Notes: a model not told the origin generated them from the letters alone. Positions 8,799 to 17,958 are shown, counted from the first letter of the stretch. The stretch: 37,990 nucleotides of DNA from Saprospiraceae bacterium UBA2365 (GCA_002344345.1 DDTL01000127.1:1-37990); one strand, 5' to 3'. Program-made: numbers and translations.

Positions 8799-9823
8799 TA
8801 CTCCATGGTTAAAGGTAGTTTCACGATAAATTTTCCATTTTCAACCCGTGTGGTCAGTTCTTTTTCCGATACAAAACTCAGCCTTTTCCCGAGATTTAAA
8901 AGTCCCTGTCTGGTGGATTCAACATCGTCCCTTGGCTGAAAATTGTTTTCTACGATGAGGTAATCAGCGCCTTCATTCATAATGCGGATCTTCAGAGGTT
9001 TGATTTTGGAAATCACATTGTGTTTGACTGCATTTTCAACCAGTGTAAGAACAGCCAGCGACGGGATCAGGGCAACATAGTGTTTTTCATCGATCGCTAC
9101 ATGTACGGAAAGGTTGTCATCAAAGCGGTATTTCTGCAACTGAATATATTTTTCCACGATGTCGATTTCTTCAGCCAAAGTTCTGTTGCCCGAATTTTTA
9201 TCTTCAAATGAATACCTCAGAAAATCCGATAAGGTCTGTATGTATTTTACAGCGACTTCATTATCATCCACATATGTGGTAAGGGTGTTGAGGCTATTGA
9301 AAAGAAAATGAGGATTGACCTGACTTTTAAGCAGATCATATTCAGCTTTCAGCCTTGTTTTTTCAAGCAATGTGGATTTGTTGAAATTTTCCTGCCATTG
9401 GTAATAAAAAAACATGGCTTCATTGAAGGTAACCAATGCAAATGTTACGATCAAAATGATGATGGTATTCTTTACAAATTCTTCCATGAGGATACTGTGG
9501 CCCGTACTTATTTTAAATAACAGGGAATTTACCAGCATCATGATAAGGGTAAAAACGATCAGCAAAGGCACTTCTACCAGAATGTGTTCCTTTGGCTTTA
9601 AGTGCCAGGGATATTTTTTCCATAGTTTAATCACTATATACTGACAACCCATCCAGCTGATGCCTGTTATCAGAATAGAAACCAGACTGTGCACCAGGTG
9701 TTGAAAAGTGAATAATTCAAAATATTCTTCTCTGAAAACGATTGTCAATAGGAATCCCACTACCGGGATCCCTATTATCGTACTTAGTTCTAATCTGGAT
9801 TTTTCCTTCGCGTAAACAGTCAT
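8798..9823 (-). CDS. LytS-like sensor histidine kinase
   Basis: 341 aa. Four hydrophobic segments (about 12-30, 43-65, 80-104, 119-141) form the membrane sensor region, with no periplasmic domain of note. The His_kinase domain has the QVNPHFLFNSLN motif with phosphorylated H172, an N-box ENAVKHN near 263-269, and a short GLLNLGKRLSFV ATP-lid segment. It starts only 9 bp after the TonB receptor stop codon and overlaps its cognate LytTR regulator by one base. This architecture is common in Bacteroidota; the signal is unknown. Confidence 0.92.
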   Translation of the reverse strand: MTVYAKEKSRLELSTIIGIPVVGFLLTIVFREEYFELFTFQHLVHSLVSILITGISWMGCQYIVIKLWKKYPWHLKPKEHILVEVPLLIVFTLIMMLVNSLLFKISTGHSILMEEFVKNTIIILIVTFALVTFNEAMFFYYQWQENFNKSTLLEKTRLKAEYDLLKSQVNPHFLFNSLNTLTTYVDDNEVAVKYIQTLSDFLRYSFEDKNSGNRTLAEEIDIVEKYIQLQKYRFDDNLSVHVAIDEKHYVALIPSLAVLTLVENAVKHNVISKIKPLKIRIMNEGADYLIVENNFQPRDDVESTRQGLLNLGKRLSFVSEKELTTRVENGKFIVKLPLTME

Positions 9824-9832
9824 ACTATACCC

Positions 9833-12235
9833 TTAAAATTGAATCCTGTATAAAAACATGGGATAAAATCCCGTCTGATAATCATAACTCGTGTTTTTGG
9901 TTCTGGGATTGAATGACTCCAGGTAAATGTTTTTGTTGTTTGTAAAATTCTGTAAATCAATAGCCCATTCCTGATTTACTCTTTTGCCATTCATTTTAAA
10001 ACTCAGCCTTCCATCCATTCTGAAATAGTCTCCGTATTTATTCTCATATGCTTTGTTCCAATCGTAAGCAGTGAAATTTTGCTCAATACTTTTTTCCAGA
10101 TCGATCGGAATGTACCTTTTACCCCCTGCATAAACAGACCTCATGGACAAAGATATAGAATTGTGCTTTCCTAATTTAAATTCATAGCCACCTAAAACAT
10201 TCCAGACAAAATTTCCATTGAACGATGTATTCCTTTCTACCTCATCGTAACCTTTATATTTTGATTCAAACAAAGATAAAGTGGTCAGGAAATAATAATT
10301 TCCGTCAAAGAACTTTTCCAGCGTCACCTCAAGTCCGTAATTATAACCTACCGATTTATTCACCAGACTGTCACCAATAAGAAAAGTAAACGAATCACCG
10401 GAATTGAGCAAAGAAAATTGCGGAGTTGTTTTGCTCACAGGTACATCAAACAGATACTGGTAATATGCTTCAGACTTAAAACGGAAATCTTCAGAAAAAA
10501 CGTGGTCATAAGCAACAACCAACTGATGAGACTTGGTCATTTTCAAATTCAGATTGTTTTGGGTATAAACCAGATTGGCAGTATCCACCAAAGCCTGAAT
10601 AAAATAAAACATCCTTGGTTGCATAATGCTATGAAGGCCATAGCCAAAACTGAGCGATTGTGCCGGTGTAAAATTGTATTTCATACTCAATCTGGGTTCA
10701 ACCACAAATTCGTCATTTACAGACGTATATGTAGCATTTAATCCTGTATTCATCTTCCATTTGCTGCCGAAAAAATGCTGCCATTGTCCATAAGCCCTGA
10801 GGCTGGAAATATTTCCATCGATATCAAAATTTTTGATAAAACCATTGACGGGATAAAAACGTACACTGTCAAGATAATACACATCATACAAATCGTAATA
10901 TAAACCGAATGAAGTGTTGTTTGCGGCATTCAGTTTGGTTTTCAGATGGGTGGAAAAAGAATATTTTATTTCAGTTCCCCTGGCATCATAAAACAGATAA
11001 TTCGAATTCTGTATAATGCTTCCTTCGTCATCAAATTTCAACGAATCGGAGTGTGTGGTTGCGCGGTTGCCCAAAGCGGAAATACAGGTTTCCAGCCTGG
11101 AGCGGTCATTTAAAAAATACTGATGGGATAATCCTAAAACAGCGAGGTCTGAACCATAATCCAAATCCATACCCCCATAGTTGTAATTAAGGTCTTCTTC
11201 TTTGTTCAATAGAGAAGTTTCGCTGTCATGCAATTCGATGAAACTGACCCCACCCATGCCTATCAGATTGAAAATACCAGCTTTTTTTGTAGGCACATTT
11301 ATTTTAAAAGCAAGATCTTTGTATTGAGGTATTGCCGAACCGGTACCAAAATCCAAACCGATCGCATTCATGAGTTCGAGCGTAGAATACCTGAAATTAG
11401 CCAGGTAAGTAGCTTTCCCGCCTTTCCTGAAGGGTCCTTCAGCCCCGATTTCAAAACCGTTGAAACCGATCTGACCTGTATATTCTCTTTTCTGACTGTT
11501 ACCGGATCTCATTTTAAGATCAAAAACACCTGAAGTTACGTTTCCGTATTCTGCAGGAAATGCACTGGTCAGAAAATCCGAATTGGTCAACAGGTTATTG
11601 TTCAGCATACTGACGGGTCCTCCGGTGGTTCCAAAAGAGCTGAAGTGATTCGGGTTAGGAATTTCAATGCCATCCAGTCTCCAAAGCACTCCTGTTGGTG
11701 AATTTCCCCGGATGATGATATCATTCCTGGAATCATTGGTCATCGCCACACCTGCAAAATTAGAGACCATCCTGGAAGGGTCACCGAGACTGCCAGCATA
11801 TCGTTCGGTCTCTTCCACGGTAAAACTACGTGCGCTCACGGCTGCCATTTTATTCAAAGCCATATCTTTCCTTTGCTTGGCAGTGATCACCACCTCTGAC
11901 AATTGGTTCACTTTTTCCTCCAGTTCAATTCTGAGGACCATTTCTTTTCCCGATGTCAGATTGAGTCCATTGAGCGTCTGAGTATTATATCCCAGATAAG
12001 AAACCATTATTCCTTGTCTTCCGATAGGAACATTTAATATGGCAAAGCTGCCTTCAAGATCAGAAGTTGATCCAACAGCCGGGTCCGAATTCAGCAAAAC
12101 TATTGTTGCGCCCGGTAAGGTGATCTGCGAATTTTTATCAACAACAACTCCACGTATTGTTTGGGTATAATTTTCCTGTCCAAAGGAAACAGAGACGACA
12201 CAGGTGCAAATTATTAGACAAAACAGATATTTCAT
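9833..12235 (-). CDS. TonB-dependent outer-membrane receptor
   Basis: 800 aa. Residues 1-19 are a signal peptide. Residues about 24-110 form a carboxypeptidase-regulatory-like (CarboxypepD_reg) domain, as in many Bacteroidota receptors (IRGVVVDKNSQITLPGATIV). A plug domain follows (LSEVVITAKQRKD at 113-125, then NDIIIRGNSPTGVLWRLDGI), with the barrel after about residue 240 ending in FYPMFLYRIQF, an aromatic terminus. There is no SusD partner next to it, so it is not a typical glycan SusCD pair, and I cannot name the substrate. It is directly followed (9-bp gap) by a LytS/LytTR system, which suggests that the receptor and its regulators form one unit. Confidence 0.9.
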   Translation of the reverse strand: MKYLFCLIICTCVVSVSFGQENYTQTIRGVVVDKNSQITLPGATIVLLNSDPAVGSTSDLEGSFAILNVPIGRQGIMVSYLGYNTQTLNGLNLTSGKEMVLRIELEEKVNQLSEVVITAKQRKDMALNKMAAVSARSFTVEETERYAGSLGDPSRMVSNFAGVAMTNDSRNDIIIRGNSPTGVLWRLDGIEIPNPNHFSSFGTTGGPVSMLNNNLLTNSDFLTSAFPAEYGNVTSGVFDLKMRSGNSQKREYTGQIGFNGFEIGAEGPFRKGGKATYLANFRYSTLELMNAIGLDFGTGSAIPQYKDLAFKINVPTKKAGIFNLIGMGGVSFIELHDSETSLLNKEEDLNYNYGGMDLDYGSDLAVLGLSHQYFLNDRSRLETCISALGNRATTHSDSLKFDDEGSIIQNSNYLFYDARGTEIKYSFSTHLKTKLNAANNTSFGLYYDLYDVYYLDSVRFYPVNGFIKNFDIDGNISSLRAYGQWQHFFGSKWKMNTGLNATYTSVNDEFVVEPRLSMKYNFTPAQSLSFGYGLHSIMQPRMFYFIQALVDTANLVYTQNNLNLKMTKSHQLVVAYDHVFSEDFRFKSEAYYQYLFDVPVSKTTPQFSLLNSGDSFTFLIGDSLVNKSVGYNYGLEVTLEKFFDGNYYFLTTLSLFESKYKGYDEVERNTSFNGNFVWNVLGGYEFKLGKHNSISLSMRSVYAGGKRYIPIDLEKSIEQNFTAYDWNKAYENKYGDYFRMDGRLSFKMNGKRVNQEWAIDLQNFTNNKNIYLESFNPRTKNTSYDYQTGFYPMFLYRIQF

Positions 12236-12337
12236 ATTCAGCTTTTTATTTGGTTAATTGGAAATATTAATAATATAAATATTGATTTTGGGTATTTATT
12301 TCAAGTTTTATACAGGGCATCTATAATTTCTTTTTAG

Positions 12338-12919
12338 TTAAATCATTTTTCTACCCAATTCACTGACTGACTTGATCCAGGCTTCCCTTTTAGGCTCAGA
12401 AGCTTTTCTGACTATTCCGAAGCTCGTGAATCTGACAGGGCTGATGCCGCAATAATTCATGATACATTTTTCAATGGAATGGTGTCCGGGACTGCGATAG
12501 ATCAGTGAATAATACCAACCCGGTGTATCCATCGTAACGATCATCCGGGCAGTTTTTCCTTTCAGCAATTGTTTGGGAAAAGGTGATTTATCCTGATACT
12601 CAAATGCAAATCCAGGCAAAAACACCCTGTCGAAAAAGCCTTTCAGCAATGCCGGATAGGTTCCCCACCAGTTGGGGTAAACAAAAACGAGGTGATCCAC
12701 TGCGTTGATCTCCTGTTGCATCATGATCAGATCAGGTTCGAGTTGCTGCAAATTTTTAAACCCGGAACGCATCACAGGATCGAAATCCAGATCGATCAGA
12801 TTGACAAATTTTACCCGTGCATGTACGGATTCGGCACCAGTTTTATACGCTTGTGCCAAGGCGTGCCCCAGACTTTCTTTGTCCGGATTGGCATTGATAA
12901 TTAGTATTCTCTTGTCCAT
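12338..12919 (-). CDS. Flavodoxin-fold NAD(P)H oxidoreductase
   Basis: 193 aa from the start chosen here. The Flavodoxin_2 fold is shown by RILIINANPDKESLGHALA near the N-terminus (FMN phosphate loop), the central VYPNWWGTYPALLKGFFDRV motif and the LPGFAFEY segment, all typical of the YwrO/KefF/MdaB quinone-reductase family. The enzyme would use FMN or FAD to pass two electrons from NAD(P)H to quinones, perhaps for oxidative-stress defence. An in-frame start 30 nt upstream (12949) adds ten residues (MNICILNLKK) before the fold; I prefer the Met at 12919 because it starts right at the first strand. No Shine-Dalgarno site marks either. It ends 102 bp before the TonB receptor gene. Confidence 0.85.
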   Translation of the reverse strand: MDKRILIINANPDKESLGHALAQAYKTGAESVHARVKFVNLIDLDFDPVMRSGFKNLQQLEPDLIMMQQEINAVDHLVFVYPNWWGTYPALLKGFFDRVFLPGFAFEYQDKSPFPKQLLKGKTARMIVTMDTPGWYYSLIYRSPGHHSIEKCIMNYCGISPVRFTSFGIVRKASEPKREAWIKSVSELGRKMI

Positions 12920-13402
12920 TTTTTTAAGATTTAGAATACAAATGTTCATCTTTAATTGAGTTGAACCAATTCATTCAGGATGAAGCGGCAAAATTGAAAG
13001 ATGAACGGGAAAAAGAGATGGATGAAAATTTTTGATATACAGAATAAGTGTTCTCTGATCATGGAAAAAGTGAGGATCGGGATATCATCTTCAAGCGGTA
13101 CTCACCCATGCACGACTATGGATCTTTGTTCCTTAGTTTCTTTGTTCCAGGGTTTCTATGTATTTATTTATCTAAGTGGTTACATCAATTTTTTCACCGC
13201 ATAGATACATAGGAACATAGAAAGACTTCGAGGTAGATCAATGCTGGTGATGAAGCTTATTTGCCTTGACAAGGTTAATACCTGTATATCATTAAAAACT
13301 GATATTGCTCATTGAAGCATTTCATAAGTGATCCTTTAACCAGAATCCGGAAAGTTTGGCTCAGATACATTTTCCAGTATAACCCTTTTGAGCCTGAAGT
13401 CC
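12920..13402. other. Gene-free spacer with remnant of the 138-bp repeat
   Basis: About 480 bp without a supported gene. Positions 13098-13223 carry the end of one repeat unit (TACTCACCCATGCACGACTA at 13099-13118) and the beginning of the next (13189-13223, a CACC-CATAG-AACATAG string), in the same order as the unit junction at 16350-16420. It is therefore a decayed copy of the array at 16.3 kb. The remainder shows nothing recognisable. Confidence 0.55.
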
Positions 13403-14098
13403 CTATTTTTTACTCAGCATTTTAAGCAAACTTTCTTTACCCGCCAAAGCGACTGGTATCAGATCATTACCTATTTTAACCTGATTGCCTTCCAGATACT
13501 GAATCTTGGAGATCGAAATGATGTAGGATTTATGAATGCGCATGAATTCCTTTGAAGGCAACTGTTCCTGAATGTGTTTGAAAGTGTCGTGAACTACCAG
13601 ACATTTTCCGTTAGTGAATACTTTGATGTAATCTCCATAAGATTGCAGATAATTTATATCATCAAAATTTACTCTAAATAATTTTTTGTCAGATTTGAGT
13701 AGAATAAATCCACCGGCCTGACCGGATTTCAGATTGGCCAAACTGATCTTTTCTATGGCCTTATTCACTGCTTTCAAAAACCTGGCATAAGAGAACGGTT
13801 TCAGTAAATAATCGACCGCATCCACTTCAAATCCTTCAATGGCATATTCAGGATAGGCAGTAATAAAAATGATCAATGGCGGATTGCTCAGGGTCTTTAC
13901 AAATTGTATACCTGAAAGCCTGGGCATATTGATGTCCAGGAAAATAAGCTGAACATTATTTTCCTGCAACAGATCGTTCGCCTCAAATGCATCAAAACAA
14001 ATGCCTGCCAGTTCAAGCATCGGACTGTCATCGATGTATTTTTTCAATATATCCTGTGATAATGGTTCATCATCTACAATTATGCACTTAATCTTCAT
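13403..14098 (-). CDS. LytTR-family response regulator
   Basis: 231 aa. The receiver has D9/D10, phospho-acceptor D55 (LIFLDINMPRLSG), T80 and K100 (DYLLKPFSYARF). The LytTR DNA-binding domain covers about 130-228 (FILLKSDKKLFRVNFDDINYL, then FMRIHKSYIISISKIQYLEG). Four bases separate it from the upstream kinase stop, so they are one operon. It is a separate system from the one at 8022-9823 and does not adjoin a receptor gene. Confidence 0.93.
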   Translation of the reverse strand: MKIKCIIVDDEPLSQDILKKYIDDSPMLELAGICFDAFEANDLLQENNVQLIFLDINMPRLSGIQFVKTLSNPPLIIFITAYPEYAIEGFEVDAVDYLLKPFSYARFLKAVNKAIEKISLANLKSGQAGGFILLKSDKKLFRVNFDDINYLQSYGDYIKVFTNGKCLVVHDTFKHIQEQLPSKEFMRIHKSYIISISKIQYLEGNQVKIGNDLIPVALAGKESLLKMLSKK

Positions 14099-14102
14099 AC
14101 GC

Positions 14103-15146
14103 TTAATGGATTATTTTTATTACAACCCTGAATGTTTCACTGGTTTCGGTAATGCTCAATTCATGCAAACCGGGATAGATCATCTCAAGCCGCTTCCGCA
14201 CATTGTCAAGTCCGATGCCCTGGAAATGATTTTTCTCAATATCTACCGGTATTCCCTTATTGTTTTCAATGGAAAAAACCAGATTTTTTTCGCTGACATT
14301 TAAATGTATATGGACAAAAGATTTGCCGGTAGCTCCTTTGATCCCGTGTTTAAAACTGTTTTCTACCAAAGGAAAAAAAAGCAATGGCGCTATCCGAATA
14401 TTTTTTAATTCACCTTTTACTTCAAACATTATGCTGGCCCTTTTATTGGTTCGCAATTCCTGAATATCAATATAATCCTGTAAATATTCAACTTCCTTAG
14501 TCAAATCCACATAATCGACATTGGCTTCATAAATGATGTACCTCATGATTTCTGAAAGTTTCAAAATGATTTCAGGTGTTTTAGGAGATTGATTCAATGC
14601 CAGTGAATATATGCTGTTCATACTATTGAACAAAAAATGAGGATTGATCTGCCCTTTCAACGCTTTGAGTTCAGTTTCAATTTTTTCTTTTTGCAACTGG
14701 CTCAACCGACGGTTTGTTTCAGACAATTCAAACCATGCCTTGGAAAGTTTGATCAGACTGGTAATTCCAATATATACAACCACAAACTTGATGATATCAA
14801 TGAACTCATAATAGGATATAAAATAATAACCCGGCATGATATATCCGACCCATTGATCGAAAAAAAACAGGTTAAACATTGCAGTGGCCAGAATTAAAAG
14901 GATGAGCAAAACGCCGTACAGGAAATATCTTTTTTTGCTCAATAATCGTGGGATCAGCACCAACAAATTGATATACATGCCAATGATCAGACTGATATGA
15001 AACAGAGCGGTATAGAGGTAATCAATTTTTTCGATGCTGGCTGAACTGGCAAACAATCTAAGCAGAACCAAAAAAGAAACAAACCAAAACAGGATGTGCT
15101 GCAACACCCTGTTTTGATATATGGATCTGAACTTAATCGATTTCAT
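14103..15146 (-). CDS. LytS-like sensor histidine kinase
   Basis: 347 aa. Four hydrophobic segments lie in the N-terminal half (about 17-33, 43-66, 74-95, 116-134), followed by a short coiled linker (about 140-165) and the His_kinase domain with GQINPHFLFNSMNSIY, phospho-acceptor H170. The ATP-binding domain shows LVENSFKHGIKG (N-box) and GIGLDNVRKRL (G-box). No extracellular sensor is present. The paired LytTR gene follows after 4 bp. Upstream (15299-15341) is an imperfect inverted repeat that could belong to the 5' region of this gene or end the previous transcript. Confidence 0.92.
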   Translation of the reverse strand: MKSIKFRSIYQNRVLQHILFWFVSFLVLLRLFASSASIEKIDYLYTALFHISLIIGMYINLLVLIPRLLSKKRYFLYGVLLILLILATAMFNLFFFDQWVGYIMPGYYFISYYEFIDIIKFVVVYIGITSLIKLSKAWFELSETNRRLSQLQKEKIETELKALKGQINPHFLFNSMNSIYSLALNQSPKTPEIILKLSEIMRYIIYEANVDYVDLTKEVEYLQDYIDIQELRTNKRASIMFEVKGELKNIRIAPLLFFPLVENSFKHGIKGATGKSFVHIHLNVSEKNLVFSIENNKGIPVDIEKNHFQGIGLDNVRKRLEMIYPGLHELSITETSETFRVVIKIIH

Positions 15147-15483
15147 CTGTGTGCTTTTTTAATTTATTTCTCCGGCCTTGTGGAATCCTTTATAAAAAAT
15201 ACAGTCGTTGTAATAACATGTCCTCATTTTTCATCCCGATTTCATCCCGAATGGTGTCTGCTTCAAAATCAATACTTTTTTTTTTCGATAAAAACCACAA
15301 GTACATAGTTTTCAAAGTTTTTGAAAACAAGCAGTGTACTTATTGTAAATGACTGTTTCAAAAACTGGCTTTACCCGATACAGATCGATTCCTTGCAAAG
15401 CCTGAATTATTTGAATATCATGGCCTGTCGGCATCCAACAAGGGATTTTCATCCCAGTTTGGATAAACTACTTTTTACGTGCG
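15147..15483. other. Gene-free spacer with a stem-loop
   Basis: About 340 bp with no supported gene. Positions 15299-15341 form an imperfect inverted repeat whose inner arms are GTTTTCAAA and TTTGAAAAC. On the minus strand it is followed by a short T stretch (GTGGTTTTTATCG), so it might be a weak terminator for the lipoprotein gene that ends at 15484. The rest shows nothing recognisable. Confidence 0.35.
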
Positions 15484-16107
15484 TCATTTTTTGATACGTT
15501 TCAAAGAATAACAGAATACTTCTTTCCTGTCTTTGGAACCGGGATCCTGATCATCGATAAAAGCATTCGGGTCATCACCATATTTAATTATAAACTTCTG
15601 CAATTCTTCTGTCGATGCTGTCAGCACATAGGATTCCTCCTGATCATTTCCCTTGATTGTTTCATGTGAAATGCGGATCTTATTATTTTTGAACAGATCT
15701 GCCAGCCACATTTCATTGAACCATTTAATTTTGATCTGATCACCTGAAAACTCGATTTTTGCCAGGCTGTGCGTTTTTACCAGGTGGTAAGCGGTGATAT
15801 CAGGTTCAGAAAGTTCTTCAGGTAAAAAATCGACGAACCATTGATTGTTGAGTTTAAATAAGTGTGTCGCAAATTTTGATACACCGCCATCGTTATCCAA
15901 AATAACCGAATAGTAATTAACCGGCGTGTTGTTTTTCTTCACCTGAGATATGATCCATTTGCCATTATCCTGGTCAGACCAGGTACCGATCAGTTCTTTT
16001 TTGAAAACAACATCCTTTTCCTTATAAAACGGGTGGATTGATTTGACCAAACAGCCACTGACTAAGACGGCAACGAAGATGCTTAAAAAAACAATTCTTG
16101 ATTTCAT
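15484..16107 (-). CDS. Hypothetical lipoprotein
   Basis: 207 aa. The signal peptide ends in the lipobox LVSGC with Cys19, so the product is probably a lipid-anchored periplasmic or outer-membrane protein. After it comes VKSIHPFYKEKDVVFKKELIGTW, a beginning shared by many small Bacteroidota lipoproteins in which a GTW motif opens a lipocalin-like beta fold. I recognise no catalytic motif. The gene stands alone; its promoter is one of the best matches in the window to the Bacteroidota consensus. Function unknown. Confidence 0.7.
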   Translation of the reverse strand: MKSRIVFLSIFVAVLVSGCLVKSIHPFYKEKDVVFKKELIGTWSDQDNGKWIISQVKKNNTPVNYYSVILDNDGGVSKFATHLFKLNNQWFVDFLPEELSEPDITAYHLVKTHSLAKIEFSGDQIKIKWFNEMWLADLFKNNKIRISHETIKGNDQEESYVLTASTEELQKFIIKYGDDPNAFIDDQDPGSKDRKEVFCYSLKRIKK

Positions 16108-16136
16108 AACTTTAATTTAATAGATTAATTTGAATC

Positions 16137-16168
16137 CAAAGTTATATCAACCCATATCTCATTGCAAA
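16137..16168 (-). promoter_or_regulatory. Primary-sigma promoter of the lipoprotein gene
   Basis: On the minus strand a TTTG (-33; plus 16165-16168) is separated by exactly 20 nt from TAACTTTG (-7; plus 16137-16144), a full match to the Bacteroidota consensus TTTG-N19..21-TAnnTTTG. The predicted transcript would have a leader of about 25 nt before the start codon at 16107. A second TAAATTTG (plus 16165-16172) overlaps the -33 element. Confidence 0.6.
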
Positions 16169-16257
16169 TTTACTCGTTGAAGTCCATTTAATTGTCGTTA
16201 TCATCACTATTTTGAACGTTTTGACCTTTTTGATCCGAAGCGATTTTCAGGAAATAT

Positions 16258-16524
16258 TTCACCACACAAAGACATAGGAACATTGAAAAGCTTATTCTTG
16301 AGTTAGGTTTGGAAAGCAGAAGAATATGATCCGGAAACAGTACTCCGCCATGCACGACTAAGTAATTATGTTCCTATGTGGTGCCATCATTTTTTTCACC
16401 ACATAGATACATAGGAACATAGAAAAGGTTCTATTTAGAGTTAGGTTTGGAAAGCAGAAGAATATGATCCGGAAACCGTACTCCGCCATGCACGACTAAT
16501 AACTCTGTTCCAATGAGGTGCCAT
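16258..16524. repeat. Two tandem units of a 138-bp intergenic repeat
   Basis: Unit A (16258-16387) and unit B (about 16394-16524) are offset by 138 bp; over 61 bases starting at 16300 and 16438 I count a single mismatch. Each unit starts with a CACCACA..CATAGGAACAT string and ends near the inverse of it (ATGTTCCTATGTGGTG in unit A), so the ends are inverted repeats, as in MITE-like elements. A decayed copy lies at 13098-13223. No coding potential is seen. Confidence 0.75.
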
Positions 16525-16836
16525 GAGATATTTAGTCCCGGGCCAGAAAAAACTGACCTAAAAGACACAAAAGTACACGGTTAGAACAGGAGATCAGGCG
16601 ATCTTTAAATGTAAAGGCAATATGCGCTTAGGCGCTAAAACTAACCAACCTGATGTCTGTTTTTGAGATGATACGATTTTTGGATTTGATGAAAGTATGT
16701 CGGTATATTGAATTCCCCTTTGAACGATTTATAATTTGCAGATCTTTTCTAAAAGACAAATTATTAAAAAGTTTGAATTTTTTGATCAATATCCCTCCCT
16801 CTGGTCGGAATGACAACCAGTTAGCTGTTTAAGGTG

Positions 16837-16869
16837 GGAATAGACAGCGGCATCGCCGCTGCCTATTCC
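16837..16869. repeat. Near-perfect palindrome
   Basis: Left arm 16837-16851 (GGAATAGACAGCGGC) and right arm 16855-16869 are complementary except one pair, with loop ATC. The stem is GC-rich at its inner half. Neither strand has a T tract right after it, so it is not a clear terminator; a REP-like element is more likely. Confidence 0.55.
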
Positions 16870-16892
16870 TCTTTCTCTTACAAAACTATAGT

Positions 16893-16918
16893 CATTTCGA
16901 GCAGAGCGAGAAATCTTG
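16893..16918 (+). repeat. Dispersed 26-bp repeat, copy 1
   Basis: The 26 bases, beginning CATTTCGAGCAGAGCGAG, recur with one substitution as the reverse complement at the extreme right end of the window (37965-37990). Sequences of this form are widespread between Bacteroidota genes, from memory. Confidence 0.6.
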
Positions 16919-17088
16919 ATATGTTTACGAAAAAAATGATTTCAGATGTATAGTAATTCTTAAATCATTTACCTCTATATTTCTGGTTCATCCGGCATAG
17001 GTTTTGCCTTATACCAGCATTTCCTCAAAGGGCTTTTCTCTGGCACGGAGAAACATAGACACTTAAAGTTCCTTGAAATTTATATCTT

Positions 17089-17454
17089 TCAATACATCCA
17101 TTTCGCATCATTCTCCAATACATCCTTGCGTCTTTGAATGGCAATTCTGCGGATGAGCTCAATTGGCAGCGGTTTATCGTATGGAAACTGAACGGTGTCC
17201 TGACCCGTTTTGAAATCCTTCAATTCTTCACTAAACGGTGCAAGCCCCGGTCCCGTCGGCATGAAATTCATATGATTTTTATATGCGGAGATGGAGAAAA
17301 GTATTCTTTTTTCTTCAAACACAGGGTGACCCCATTTGATCAATTCTTTTGCTTCCGGAGCAACCTCCTTCAGGATTGAGCGTAACTCGGTCAACTTTTC
17401 CCGCGCAATTTCAGGAGCCTGACTTATATATTCCTCAATGGTAGTTGGTTTCAT
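17089..17454 (-). CDS. DUF1801 (YdhG-like) family protein
   Basis: 121 aa, the full usual length. The start TTIEEYISQAPEIAREKLTELRSIL and the following ELIKWGHPVFE, NHMNFMPTGPGLAPF and TVQFPYDKPLPIELI match the DUF1801/YdhG pattern, a small cytoplasmic alpha/beta fold related to frataxin-like domains. No catalytic residues are established for it. It is separated from the thioredoxin gene by 84 bp that hold an 8-bp tandem repeat, so common transcription is possible but uncertain. Confidence 0.85.
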   Translation of the reverse strand: MKPTTIEEYISQAPEIAREKLTELRSILKEVAPEAKELIKWGHPVFEEKRILFSISAYKNHMNFMPTGPGLAPFSEELKDFKTGQDTVQFPYDKPLPIELIRRIAIQRRKDVLENDAKWMY

Positions 17455-17500
17455 ATTAGAATGGTTTAAATACCCGCCAATTGTTTAATCATCAGATAAT

Positions 17501-17540
17501 TGAACATCTGAACATTTGAACATTTGAACATCTGAACATC
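17501..17540. repeat. 8-bp tandem repeat, five units
   Basis: Five consecutive 8-mers TGAACATC/TGAACATT fill 17501-17540 exactly, reaching the stop codon of the thioredoxin gene. It is a slippage-prone microsatellite between two minus-strand genes. Confidence 0.8.
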
Positions 17541-17958
17541 AAACACTCTGCATTTCCTTCATCAAATGCGTTTTGCTTTTCACACCCACGATCGTTTTTG
17601 CAACTTTACCCTCCTTAAATATGATGAAAGTCGGGATACCTCGGATACCATATCTTCTGGCAATTTCCCTGTTTTGTTCGATATCGATCTTCCCCACGAA
17701 ATAGTTTTCCGGCAATTCCGCCGCCATTTCATTCAGGATCGGAGCCATCATCCTGCAGGGAGCGCACCAGGCAGCCCAGAAATCAACTAAAATGATCTTA
17801 TTTTGAATCTCATTGTCAAAATTGGCATCCGTAAGGGTAAGGATTTTTTCGTGGCTTTCAATTGTCGGGGCATATTTTATCCTGGCATACGCCCGATATA
17901 TGATTATGACTAATCCCAAAATGACCAATCCAACTGATATGATCGTCGCTATTGACAT
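17539..17958 (-). CDS. Membrane-anchored thioredoxin
   Basis: 139 aa. Residues about 4-22 are a single hydrophobic helix (ATIISVGLVILGLVIIIY); then a thioredoxin domain with active site WCAPC (C65, C68) within VDFWAAWCAPCRMMAPIL and the cis-proline at P109 (RGIPTFIIF). The CAPC dipeptide replaces the classical CGPC, which usually changes redox potential modestly. The helix would place the domain at the inner membrane; the side is undecided, and few positive charges precede the helix while RAYARIK follows it, which favours a cytoplasmic domain. A close match to the promoter consensus lies just upstream. Confidence 0.88.
   Translation of the reverse strand: MSIATIISVGLVILGLVIIIYRAYARIKYAPTIESHEKILTLTDANFDNEIQNKIILVDFWAAWCAPCRMMAPILNEMAAELPENYFVGKIDIEQNREIARRYGIRGIPTFIIFKEGKVAKTIVGVKSKTHLMKEMQSV

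Larger units (their letters stand above)
16525..17088. other. Gene-free spacer with a strong palindrome and a common short repeat
   Basis: The 560 bp contain a near-perfect inverted repeat at 16837-16869 (arms of 15 nt, 14 complementary, 3-nt loop) and, at 16893-16918, a short repeat (CATTTCGAGC.GAGCGAGAAA) found again in inverse orientation at the right window edge. The 62-codon open frame at 16628-16816 on minus is not credible as a gene: it starts inside repeat-like sequence (MSFRPEGGI) and has no domain. Confidence 0.5.

Noticed and set aside
16628..16816. 62-codon minus-strand open frame beginning MSFRPEGG
   Set aside because: It starts in repeat-like intergenic sequence and the rest is low-complexity and basic, without a domain.
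16837..16869. Palindrome as an intrinsic terminator
   Set aside because: Neither strand has a T run immediately after the stem and the nearest stop codon is more than 200 bp away.
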